From: an uncultured Allomuricauda sp.
GTDB taxonomy: Bacteria; Bacteroidota; Bacteroidia; Flavobacteriales; Flavobacteriaceae
DNA: 64,000 bases
Assembly: GCF_947499695.1 (NCBI RefSeq)
Contig: NZ_CANMPQ010000001.1
Location: 1,550,001 to 1,614,000 of the forward strand
Direction: 5' to 3'
Shown piece after piece: positions 16,841-24,978 of the stretch; the stretch's first letter is position 1; each line of letters starts with the position of its first letter. The notes beneath the pieces are model-generated. The model saw only the letters and a list, made by a program, of their open reading frames with translations, made no database searches and had not been told where the DNA came from. The position numbers were made by a program, and so were the translations under genes.

Positions 16841-17568
16841 TGAGAGATAAGTTCCTATTTCTATTTGTGCTTTCCTTGTTAATTGCTTGTGAAGACACTG
16901 ATGATTTCAGCCCCTCGAGTTTGATCAAGCTGATGGACATCAAAACCAGAAATGATAATGCTCCAGCAGACGGGGTTTCCAGAGTAACCGTAGTAGTATC
17001 TTTTGACAAGGAATTCTCTACAGAAGATGATCAGAAAATAGACTTTGTTGTCTTTAAGGACAGTTTGGAGATGAGCAGTCAGGATTTAGTGTTTACTTCC
17101 AACAACGATATCGAGCAAAGGATTTCCGAGCTATTTGTCGTTCATAATAGAGCGGAGACTATACAGGTCAAAGCAACGGCATCCGCAAATGGGGCTCAAT
17201 TTTCAAGGACTACCAATATTACATTTGATGATGCCCTCCCCGACGAAATAAATGTGTTCGCAGATTCTTTAGTTGTAAATCCCAATTCGTTCAAAGAATT
17301 AACCATAACCACAGAATTGCCGCGCACTACCGGAACGGTGAACTCGGGTATTATTGCTGAAACAATTGTTTTGGATACTTTAGGAAATCCACATGGGGTT
17401 TTTAACAATTATCAGAATAAAACCAAAGAGGTTAATTCTGGAAAAATCGAAAACCGATTTACACTTGGAGATGATAACTATGTTGGCAAGCTATTTATCA
17501 TTGCCACCTCACAATCAACAACCGGAACCTTAAAGGACTCATTAGTAATATTTTCAAAAATCAATTAA
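16840..17568 (+). CDS. Lipoprotein with Ig-like/beta-sandwich segments
   Basis: 242 residues. A lipoprotein signal ends at LLIACEDTDD (Cys17). Residues ~30-130 look like an Ig/invasin-type beta domain (APADGVSRVTVVVSFDKEF; AETIQVKATASANGAQFS), followed by a second beta domain. Likely surface or periplasmic. It is coupled to the preceding exported protein and 3 bases upstream of a small Cys-containing gene. Confidence 0.7.
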   Translation: MRDKFLFLFVLSLLIACEDTDDFSPSSLIKLMDIKTRNDNAPADGVSRVTVVVSFDKEFSTEDDQKIDFVVFKDSLEMSSQDLVFTSNNDIEQRISELFVVHNRAETIQVKATASANGAQFSRTTNITFDDALPDEINVFADSLVVNPNSFKELTITTELPRTTGTVNSGIIAETIVLDTLGNPHGVFNNYQNKTKEVNSGKIENRFTLGDDNYVGKLFIIATSQSTTGTLKDSLVIFSKIN

Positions 17569-17571
17569 ATC

Positions 17572-17796
17572 ATGACATCAAGAGAATTTAGAAAAAAAGT
17601 TGTTGAAATTTCACGTGAGGAACTATTGACCAAAATGGAACAGTTACTTTCTGAACATGGTTTGGACAACGTAAAAGTAAACGGATTTGAGGTTTCTCCT
17701 AAGTTTTTACTTACCGACAAGGCCGAGTGTGAAGCTGCGGGAAGGGAATGGATTTGTAGAACTACAAACGGTGTAACCCGCTGCAGGTGCCAATAA
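17572..17796 (+). CDS. Small 74-aa protein with Cys-rich C-terminus
   Basis: An amphipathic charged N-terminal part (REFRKKVVEISREELLTKME) and NVKVNGFEVSPKFLL are followed by a short C-terminal end with four cysteines (C53, C62, C71, C73) in ECEAAGREWIC and TRCRCQ. There is no signal peptide. The helical-leader plus short Cys-rich-core layout recalls precursor peptides of modified natural products, but no maturation enzyme is beside it. A small metal-binding or disulfide protein is equally possible. It lies 3 bases after the lipoprotein gene. Confidence 0.6.
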   Translation: MTSREFRKKVVEISREELLTKMEQLLSEHGLDNVKVNGFEVSPKFLLTDKAECEAAGREWICRTTNGVTRCRCQ

Positions 17797-17957
17797 AACA
17801 CCATTGGATGAGGACTTGCCACTTTTTAACCTTGCTCCTTTTGAGCTTTTAACTCTTAACCTATTTTCCACCAAATCTTAACGAGATGGAAGATGAAATC
17901 ATTTTCTTCCTTTTTCCACTCTTTTTTATTTTGAATTGAAATTTAGAAATAACAAAA

Positions 17958-18983
17958 ATGAAAAACGGCATTCCAATTAAACTTTTAATTGTGATTCTAG
18001 TGGGTCTTTTTTCCTTTGCAGGTGCATTTTTCTTTTATGTTGGCGATGTTAGGGTAGTTCCCAAAAAGGAAGTACAGCCAATTGTCACAATGAAGGATAA
18101 AATATCTCAAAATCCGTTTATACACAAAACTCCTAGGGTATTAATTAAAAGCTTAAAAAATTCAGAAGTCGAGACGGAAAAAGTATTATACTTTAATGTA
18201 TTCCCAAAAACTCTTAGATGGGTTGCGTTTAACAGTATAGCATTTTGTTTAGGAGTTTCAATAGGGTTTTATTTGGTGTTTTTGATTATGAAACTGGGAA
18301 GAAATTTCCTAGTCAAATTAGTATTCTTAGATTATTTAAAAATTTGTTCCTCTTTTGCTCTATTGGCTATAATTACCTTTTTCTTCTTGAGCAGAGTAAC
18401 AAACAATCCAACTTCATTATTCTTGGGTGGAGCGGAAATAATGGAATATTTTGGAATAGTTTTCCATAGACCAAGAGAAGTGATAAAATTAACTGTTTTT
18501 GCGTTCGGTGTAATATGGTTAGTTCCGCTAATCGGAATGATTACTACAAATCTTTCCAATGAGCAGTTACTTAGAACCAATTCCTCCGACAAAAAAAACA
18601 ACCTCAAAAATTATGTGATATTACGAGATTCCTTGAATGCTTTTTCATTGTTTCTTGGACTTCTTGTTGGTGCAGCAATACTTGCGACTAAACTTCAGAG
18701 AAGCATGATTTCAGAACATTTAACAGGGAATTTAATTAACATCTATCCAGATGAGCTCATTTATACTTACGGTGTCATATTTTCGGTATTGTTAGGCTTA
18801 TTCTTTTTACCATCACTTTTCTATCTTAAATCCACTAGAAAGGTATTGGAAATTGACAAACCTCAAAACAAAAAGATAGTTGGAGGTTGGGAAATAGGAA
18901 AAGAAACTTTGGATGACGCAAAAATGATATTATCCATAATTTTACCCTTATTAACAAGCATAATTCAAGGATTAATCACTTAA
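17958..18983 (+). CDS. Polytopic membrane protein of unknown function
   Basis: 341 residues. An N-terminal hydrophobic anchor (LLIVILVGLFSFAGAFFFYV) is followed by a ~65-residue external loop and about six more hydrophobic segments (for example AFCLGVSIGFYLVFLIM, CSSFALLAIITFFFLS, VIFSVLLGLFFLPSLFYL, MILSIILPLLTSIIQG). No motif recognised. Separated by 161 bases from the Cys-rich small gene, it may have its own promoter. Confidence 0.65.
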   Translation: MKNGIPIKLLIVILVGLFSFAGAFFFYVGDVRVVPKKEVQPIVTMKDKISQNPFIHKTPRVLIKSLKNSEVETEKVLYFNVFPKTLRWVAFNSIAFCLGVSIGFYLVFLIMKLGRNFLVKLVFLDYLKICSSFALLAIITFFFLSRVTNNPTSLFLGGAEIMEYFGIVFHRPREVIKLTVFAFGVIWLVPLIGMITTNLSNEQLLRTNSSDKKNNLKNYVILRDSLNAFSLFLGLLVGAAILATKLQRSMISEHLTGNLINIYPDELIYTYGVIFSVLLGLFFLPSLFYLKSTRKVLEIDKPQNKKIVGGWEIGKETLDDAKMILSIILPLLTSIIQGLIT

Positions 18984-19250
18984 AACTTTTCACATTTACT
19001 TTTGTTCTTTTTTTGTTCATTCATAGTCCCTCTATTAATTCTATTCCAAATTCTTTCTAGGTTGACAATACATTCTTATAAGTCACTTAACAGCTAGATA
19101 ACAACGATTCCAAAAATCATAGCTCTTCCATTTAATTGGTAAGGAATATTTCTATCAAACTATACAAAAAAACCTACAATTCGTACATATGTAGCTGTAT
19201 GTCAATTGGTTTTGAGGTAACTTTTTTGAACCCTATACAAACTTTCGATT

Positions 19251-19673
19251 ATGGACAAAAAAACTTTTCCCTTCAAAACCTTGATTTGGGCTGTTGTAGT
19301 TTTAACGGTGTTATTCTTATTCAAACCTGAAATTGCAGGGCTAATTGTCAATAGTCAGGAAATTGATGTTTTTGGTGTAAAAATTAAAGTCAGTGAGCAA
19401 CAATCAGATGAACTTTTAGCTGCTCAAAATGAGTTTGAAGCGCAGGCAAAGGACCTAAATGCAAAAATCCAAAAACAAGAGGTAGCAATGGACTCCCTTA
19501 ACCTTCTTGCCGTCAACTTATCTGGACAAATACAAGGTTGTCAAGATGCGCAGAATACTTCTAAAAAAATTGATTCCAGTTTAAAGAGTCTTAATGCTTT
19601 GAATTCCAATATCAAAAGACAGCCCTTGTTGATAAAAGACTATCAGATTATTAAAATGAGTAAGCAAAACTAA
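19251..19673 (+). CDS. Membrane-anchored coiled-coil protein
   Basis: 140 residues. One N-terminal membrane segment (LIWAVVVLTVLFLFKPEIAG) is followed by a long heptad-rich helix (~45-135; ELLAAQNEFEAQAKDLNAKI). A single-pass protein with an exported or cytoplasmic coiled coil. The family is not recognised. It is 11 bases upstream of a small lipoprotein gene. The 267-base gap before it holds no gene. Confidence 0.6.
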   Translation: MDKKTFPFKTLIWAVVVLTVLFLFKPEIAGLIVNSQEIDVFGVKIKVSEQQSDELLAAQNEFEAQAKDLNAKIQKQEVAMDSLNLLAVNLSGQIQGCQDAQNTSKKIDSSLKSLNALNSNIKRQPLLIKDYQIIKMSKQN

Positions 19674-19684
19674 ATCCAAATGCC

Positions 19685-20041
19685 ATGAAAAATTACATGC
19701 TCATAATCCTATTTGTTCTATTGCTAACGACCTCATGTGTAAGCACTCGTATCGAAGCTAGTCCTTATCAAGATAGCGTCGAGAATCTGGAATGTCAACG
19801 CAAATCTAGCTGGAGTTATTGGTGGGGTGTAGCCCCTGGTAGCACAAAAACAGTAAGTGCCAATCCGGATATCGCCAATACTAAATGCGCATGTGCCGAA
19901 CGAGCAATGTCCTGGACAGTGGTTAAGACTACTCTTCCCGATTTTTTACTGAGCCTAGTAACACTAGGTATTGTAAATCATAGAACTGCGATATATGGTT
20001 GTGCCAGACCCCAAGGAGGTGAAGGAGATCTAGACAATTAA
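19685..20041 (+). CDS. Small lipoprotein, loosely Bor-like
   Basis: 118 residues. The lipobox is LLTTSCVS (Cys18). The mature part has YWWGVAPG, four further cysteines (ECQRK, KCACAE, GCARP) and a hydrophobic SLVTLGIVNHRTAIYGCA segment. The layout resembles small surface lipoproteins of the Bor/YceK-like kind, but similarity is weak. It ends 11 bases before the FAD oxidase gene. Confidence 0.6.
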   Translation: MKNYMLIILFVLLLTTSCVSTRIEASPYQDSVENLECQRKSSWSYWWGVAPGSTKTVSANPDIANTKCACAERAMSWTVVKTTLPDFLLSLVTLGIVNHRTAIYGCARPQGGEGDLDN

Positions 20042-20052
20042 AAACTCTTACA

Positions 20053-21624
20053 ATGCTACCAAACGGAATAACAAGGCTCCCCATTCAACAGTGGACCAAC
20101 AAACATGAAAACTTTACGCACAATTTAGTTCAAAATGCCTCATTTAAACTGCGTAATCCAGCAGGCCAAACCCATAAGGAGCGATATCGTAAAACAACTA
20201 AGAATTTCCAGTGGCTCATCCAACATGCTTTGGACAATGACATCAAACTTCGCGCTATGGGAAGTGGCTGGTCCTTTACCAAAGTGGGGGTAACCGAAGG
20301 TGGGCTTGTGGATACAGCTTCATTGAATTTTTCATTTCCTCTTACTGATAAATATGTTTCTCCAAATTACGCTAATCAGACAGAAGACCTTTATTTTATT
20401 CAGTGCGGAACGATTATCAACGAAATAAATAATCGTTTGGATATGAAAAATCCTCCTAGATCGATTAAAGCTTCAGGGGCAAGTAATGGTCAGACAGTTG
20501 CCGGTGCACTTTCAACCGGAACCCATGGAGCGGCATTTAAAGTTGGTGCTATCCCTGATTTTGTTGTTGGACTCCATATAGTTACAGGACCAAACACCCA
20601 TATTTGGTTAGAACGTTCTTCGCACCCTGTTGCATCTCAAGAGTTTATTGATTGGTTAGGTGCTACACTTGTGAGTGACGATGAGGTTTTCAACGCTGCA
20701 TTAGTTTCTTTTGGAAGTTTTGGGTTTATACATGGCGTAATGATCGAAACAGAGCCCCAATTTTTGCTGACAGAACATCGGGTAGGTACCATTGCCTATG
20801 ACAATAAGCTTAAAAAAGCAATGACTCAGCTTGATTTTAGCGACCTACAACTTCCCGGTACGGGGCAAAATGGAGAACTCTATCATTTTGAAGTGCTTTT
20901 TAATGTCCACAAATTTGAACCCAATAATCCCGCAAAGGGGGCATTTTTAAAGTATATGTTCAAAAAATCTGTGGTTCCCCACCCTCCAATTCTGCGTGAC
21001 AATAGCTTCACCTATGGGGATGATCTTTTGGGAATAATTTCAACTGTTTTGGACAAATTACCCGGCTCTGGACTTTTAATTCCTGCCATGGTCAATTCCA
21101 TGTTCAATCTAGCCTTTCAACCTCAAAATCCCATTCAAGGGACAATAAAGGAAATCTTTAACTATACCAAATTCAGGGGGAAAGTAGCCAGTGCTGCGGT
21201 TGGTATTGATATTACAGATTCACCAAAGGCGGTTGAGCTTATTGTAGAAGTCAACAAACTGAAACCTTTTCCTGGTGGATTATCCCTTCGCTATGTAAAA
21301 GGGACACAAGCAACTTTAGGCTTTACCAAATTTGCGAATACCTGCGTTTTGGAAATGGACGGTGTTGATGGACAAAAGGCAAGGGAGTTTTATGAGGCCG
21401 TTTGGAATAAATTTGAACAGGAAGGGATTCCTTATACCCTACATTGGGGAAAAATCAATTTTAATTTGAACGAAAACCGTGTCAAGAACATGTATGGTGC
21501 AGTTAACGTTCAATCTTGGATTGATGCCCGCAACCAATTGCTTTCCGCACCGGTGCTAAAGGTTTTTGAAAATAAATTCATCGAACAGTGTGGGCTCAAT
21601 AAAGTTCTCGGAGCTATTATTTGA
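20053..21624 (+). CDS. FAD-linked oxidase (VAO/aldonolactone-oxidase-like)
   Basis: 523 residues with the FAD-binding (PCMH-type) pattern near the N-terminus: RAMGSGWSFTKVGVTEGG, then SGASNGQTVAGALSTGTHGA, DFVVGLHIVTG and SFGSFGFIHGVMIE. The C-terminal half has the substrate-cap layout of sugar-lactone oxidases (GIPYTLHWGKINF resembles the conserved HWGK segment). It probably oxidises an alcohol or lactone with oxygen or another acceptor; the substrate is unknown. No export signal. It is last in the plus-strand run beginning near 19.2 kb. Confidence 0.8.
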   Translation: MLPNGITRLPIQQWTNKHENFTHNLVQNASFKLRNPAGQTHKERYRKTTKNFQWLIQHALDNDIKLRAMGSGWSFTKVGVTEGGLVDTASLNFSFPLTDKYVSPNYANQTEDLYFIQCGTIINEINNRLDMKNPPRSIKASGASNGQTVAGALSTGTHGAAFKVGAIPDFVVGLHIVTGPNTHIWLERSSHPVASQEFIDWLGATLVSDDEVFNAALVSFGSFGFIHGVMIETEPQFLLTEHRVGTIAYDNKLKKAMTQLDFSDLQLPGTGQNGELYHFEVLFNVHKFEPNNPAKGAFLKYMFKKSVVPHPPILRDNSFTYGDDLLGIISTVLDKLPGSGLLIPAMVNSMFNLAFQPQNPIQGTIKEIFNYTKFRGKVASAAVGIDITDSPKAVELIVEVNKLKPFPGGLSLRYVKGTQATLGFTKFANTCVLEMDGVDGQKAREFYEAVWNKFEQEGIPYTLHWGKINFNLNENRVKNMYGAVNVQSWIDARNQLLSAPVLKVFENKFIEQCGLNKVLGAII

Positions 21625-21687
21625 AAATTGGAGCTTATCCTTTATAAGATTCCTTTTGAATCTTTCCTTAATGTCATGAAGGTTAAA

Positions 21688-23454
21688 CTAGTACTCGACA
21701 TGGCCTAAAAATTCTTTGGGATTTTTCTTGCTTATCTGTCCCATTTTGTCTTCCCCCAAAGACTCTAAAAGCTCGGCATAAAGCTCTTTTTCCGATTTAT
21801 GGTTACGAACCACAAAAAAGTCCGTACCAAACAATATCTTTTTGGCCAATTTTTCATTTCCATGCAATACTTGATACAATAAAGGCCGTACGTCTTCATT
21901 GTGCAGCACATAACTGATGTCGGCATACACATTTGAATATTGCAACATTAGACTACTAATGATACTGAACCACTCATAATCGTTATTCCAAATCCAAGCA
22001 GGTTTGCTATATAGCAGCTCCTTTTTTCCTGTTGTCGGATTCTGCTTGCTGAAAAGTTCAATGCCTCTATCAGGATTTTCCATGAGCTCAGAACTCAGGT
22101 CTTTGCGATCCGCTTCAATATATCGCTTCCACTCTTTTCTTCCACCATAATGAGCCAAATTAATTTTTAGCCTATTCAAGCTTAATCCAACAGATTTATT
22201 TTGCGCATCATAACGAAACAGTTGTTTGACAGGTTCACTAGCAGACCCAACAACTTTGGCCAAGTAATGATCTTCTAACAACACCAAATAATTTAGGGGA
22301 TGCGTAAAATTCAATTGTAATTCGTAGTTCGATTGCACTTTAGTTTGCAATGGCTTGCCTTCATTGTCCGTAAATACAGGATGATGCATCCATTCTTTCT
22401 TCATATCCCCACGATAAAAGATGGTGCCTTCAATACAATGGGTGGTTATTGGAAGGTTCCGCTGCACGCAATAGGCCCAAAGTGGCAATAACGCTTCATC
22501 AAAGGGATAGTACCCCAAGGCTGGATACAGTTTAACTCCTTTGAAATAGGCCGATTCACCATTCTTACCTTCCAAACAGTCCTTTAAAAAACAATCCAAT
22601 AGTCTCACCCGAAAACCTTGTTCATCTTCCACAAGCTCCCAATTAAAAAAGGATTTACCTTCATCTTTTATCCTCCGTGGATCCACAAAGACAAATGGAA
22701 TTAAATGTTCTGAATTGGTTTGCTTTTCATCTTTAATTTTAAATATCTCCTGAATTTGCTCTCGATAAGATTGTTTAGGCCTACCAGCATCCATATATTC
22801 CATATCCATTGGTAAAACAACCACTTTGGATCCAGGGTCATACATTTTGATTAAGCGATCAAATATGCCTTTTTGCGATTTATATTTAGCAAATTCGGCA
22901 ATGGTGATGTATCGCTGAATAAATTTCAATGTTTCCTCGGTCGGTAGATATTTCAATTGAGAAAACAACTTTCTTGCCAATGAAAACAAAAGGCTTGCAA
23001 CCTTGGGATAAAGAAAAAAGAGCACTACAAGTAGTAACACTTGAAACACTGTTGGAATATTATATGCCAAAATATATCTGAACACACTATTTTCAAGAAA
23101 ATTGAGCATATTCTGGTACCATGTCCATGATTCCGAAAAGTCCGACCAATTAATTAGAATTACCAGGGCATTCAGGGTTAAAAACAGCGAAATCAATTTT
23201 CCTAAATGTCTGGTTAACCATCGAGTTTTAATAAATGCAATGACAGCGGTTTGAAAGGACCATAACGGTTTAAGTTTGTCTTTAATCCATTTATAAAATT
23301 TGAACAATCTAAAAACGAACCCAATATGAAGGAAATAATAAAAAGGCCAAGGAATAAATGTTTTTGCAATTAAAGGCGGAATATTCTTCTCTGTAAAAAT
23401 ATGAGTGTGAACATTTATCAAAGGTAATTTGCTCTTGTCAGACTTTTTTTCCAT
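21688..23454 (-). CDS. Membrane-anchored amidohydrolase-family protein
   Basis: 588 residues. An N-terminal metal-binding NVHTHIF motif is followed by three hydrophobic segments (~30-160, e.g. LISLFLTLNALVILIN and VFQVLLLVVLFFLYP), an unusual insertion between the first metal ligands and the rest of the TIM barrel. The barrel resumes with VVLPMDMEYMD, FVFVDPRR, KGVKLYPALGYYP, PITTHC, INLAHYGG and FGTDFFV, placing the expected His and Asp ligands. Substrate unknown. Its start overlaps the stop of the metallo-beta-lactamase-fold gene by one base (TAATG), so they are coupled. Confidence 0.75.
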   Translation of the reverse strand: MEKKSDKSKLPLINVHTHIFTEKNIPPLIAKTFIPWPFYYFLHIGFVFRLFKFYKWIKDKLKPLWSFQTAVIAFIKTRWLTRHLGKLISLFLTLNALVILINWSDFSESWTWYQNMLNFLENSVFRYILAYNIPTVFQVLLLVVLFFLYPKVASLLFSLARKLFSQLKYLPTEETLKFIQRYITIAEFAKYKSQKGIFDRLIKMYDPGSKVVVLPMDMEYMDAGRPKQSYREQIQEIFKIKDEKQTNSEHLIPFVFVDPRRIKDEGKSFFNWELVEDEQGFRVRLLDCFLKDCLEGKNGESAYFKGVKLYPALGYYPFDEALLPLWAYCVQRNLPITTHCIEGTIFYRGDMKKEWMHHPVFTDNEGKPLQTKVQSNYELQLNFTHPLNYLVLLEDHYLAKVVGSASEPVKQLFRYDAQNKSVGLSLNRLKINLAHYGGRKEWKRYIEADRKDLSSELMENPDRGIELFSKQNPTTGKKELLYSKPAWIWNNDYEWFSIISSLMLQYSNVYADISYVLHNEDVRPLLYQVLHGNEKLAKKILFGTDFFVVRNHKSEKELYAELLESLGEDKMGQISKKNPKEFLGHVEY

Positions 23455-24968
23455 TAGCTCCCATTTACCGTGTATTGAACAAAAAATTCATTGCGGTCAA
23501 CCTTGAATTCTTTCTGCTTTGCTTGACTCAAATTACCTAATCTTTTGTCAATCTCGTCCGTTAATTTAGTAGTATTGGCTTTATCTACATGTAGACCCTT
23601 CGGGTTCAAAACAATGAATCTTCCGCTAGTTTTTTTCAGTAATTCTTTTAAAAGCGCCCTATTTGGCATGGTATTCTTCCAACTTGGACTGATTACATCA
23701 TAATCAAGTGTGGCCATTGCTACCAAGTCTTTGTTGGTCATCAGGTCCATTCCTAATTCCCTTGCCGTACCGTTATGGCTTAAATGGTGCGCTACTTTAT
23801 AAAAGACTGTACGATTAAGTAAATCCGTGGTCAAATGGGTCTGTCCATCTTTTCCTTTTTCATCCCAATCTATTTCATGCCAACTTCGCCAGCTACCAAA
23901 TTCAGCATCCCCAGGAAAGAGCATAACCTTGCCTGAATCTATAAATTCTATGGCCAAAACTGCACTTAAGTTGTTCATGCCTTTGGTTAAACGCAAAGAA
24001 AGATTGGCGGCACTCATCAACCAATCGAAATCAATTCTTCGATAGTTGTTCTCCGGTTTTGTATAGCTCTCCTTAATTCTCGAATATGTTTTGTTTTTGG
24101 ATTTGGCATACTTGGTTTTGGCGTCAGAGTCATACTGTGTGATATGTACTTTTTCAAAAGGATCCGATTCAGAATCGTCTTCTTCAAACGGAAGGGATGA
24201 GAATGCGCGTACAAACTCTAGTTCTTTATTATGTTTATACGTTTCTCCATCTTTTCCATGATGGGTCTTCACATCTTTCCACATTTTTGGTGGCCCCAAA
24301 ATATATATGCGGATATTTTGAAGTCCTTCAATGTCCTCGAGAACAGTACCGGTTTCCAAAAACCGCAAACGTTCACGCTCTATGTCGTTTTTGACCACTT
24401 CCATTCCTTTCAGTCCTCCAATATAATCCCCTGCAGCTCCCATAGGTTCCGTATTCAGATTGCTTAGCTCCATAAGGCTATTGGATATCCCTTTCCTAGC
24501 GTTAAAAGAGCGGGCTCCCCTTGGGCCAACATTATAAATTTGTTCAAACAAATCTGATTTCGTGTGCTTATTGAGCAAATCTGTAGCCATTGCCAATGCC
24601 TTCTTCTTCTTCCCAAACTCATCCTTCCATTCTTTTACCAACGCATCACTTTCATTTTCCGTCCACGGGAGCCATAGTTCTTTGACTTTTAGGTGTTCCT
24701 TGAATTCTTTTTTGCAACGCTGAAAACCTAAAACATGATCTTGGTGCTCATGAGTGATTAGCAAAGCATCTACTTCACCTTCAGTTTCCTCAATTATCTT
24801 CATGGCATATGGCCTCATATTGTCACCTGAAATGCTCTGAACACCACAATCAATCATTAACTTAAACTGAGGTTTTTGGTCTCCATCACCCTTGAACGAC
24901 AGAAGAAAGCAGTCTCCCGTTCCCATGGTATACATCTGAATATTGCAACTTGTTATTTTCTTGGCCAT
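23454..24968 (-). CDS. Metallo-beta-lactamase-fold hydrolase (ComEC-like type)
   Basis: 504 residues from ATG 24966-24968 (MAKKITSC); an alternative start at 25001 would overlap the M4-like gene by 23 bases. TGDCFLLSF, MIDCGVQS and ITHEHQDHVLGF (HxHxDH) are followed, ~270 residues later, by VMLFPGDAEFGSW and VAHHLSHNG, the remaining metal ligands. The long insert between the two halves is helical and charged. The layout is that of stand-alone relatives of the ComEC hydrolase domain. No signal peptide. The gene is coupled to the amidohydrolase gene downstream. Confidence 0.8.
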   Translation of the reverse strand: MAKKITSCNIQMYTMGTGDCFLLSFKGDGDQKPQFKLMIDCGVQSISGDNMRPYAMKIIEETEGEVDALLITHEHQDHVLGFQRCKKEFKEHLKVKELWLPWTENESDALVKEWKDEFGKKKKALAMATDLLNKHTKSDLFEQIYNVGPRGARSFNARKGISNSLMELSNLNTEPMGAAGDYIGGLKGMEVVKNDIERERLRFLETGTVLEDIEGLQNIRIYILGPPKMWKDVKTHHGKDGETYKHNKELEFVRAFSSLPFEEDDSESDPFEKVHITQYDSDAKTKYAKSKNKTYSRIKESYTKPENNYRRIDFDWLMSAANLSLRLTKGMNNLSAVLAIEFIDSGKVMLFPGDAEFGSWRSWHEIDWDEKGKDGQTHLTTDLLNRTVFYKVAHHLSHNGTARELGMDLMTNKDLVAMATLDYDVISPSWKNTMPNRALLKELLKKTSGRFIVLNPKGLHVDKANTTKLTDEIDKRLGNLSQAKQKEFKVDRNEFFVQYTVNGS

Positions 24969-24978
24969 GGAATTATTT

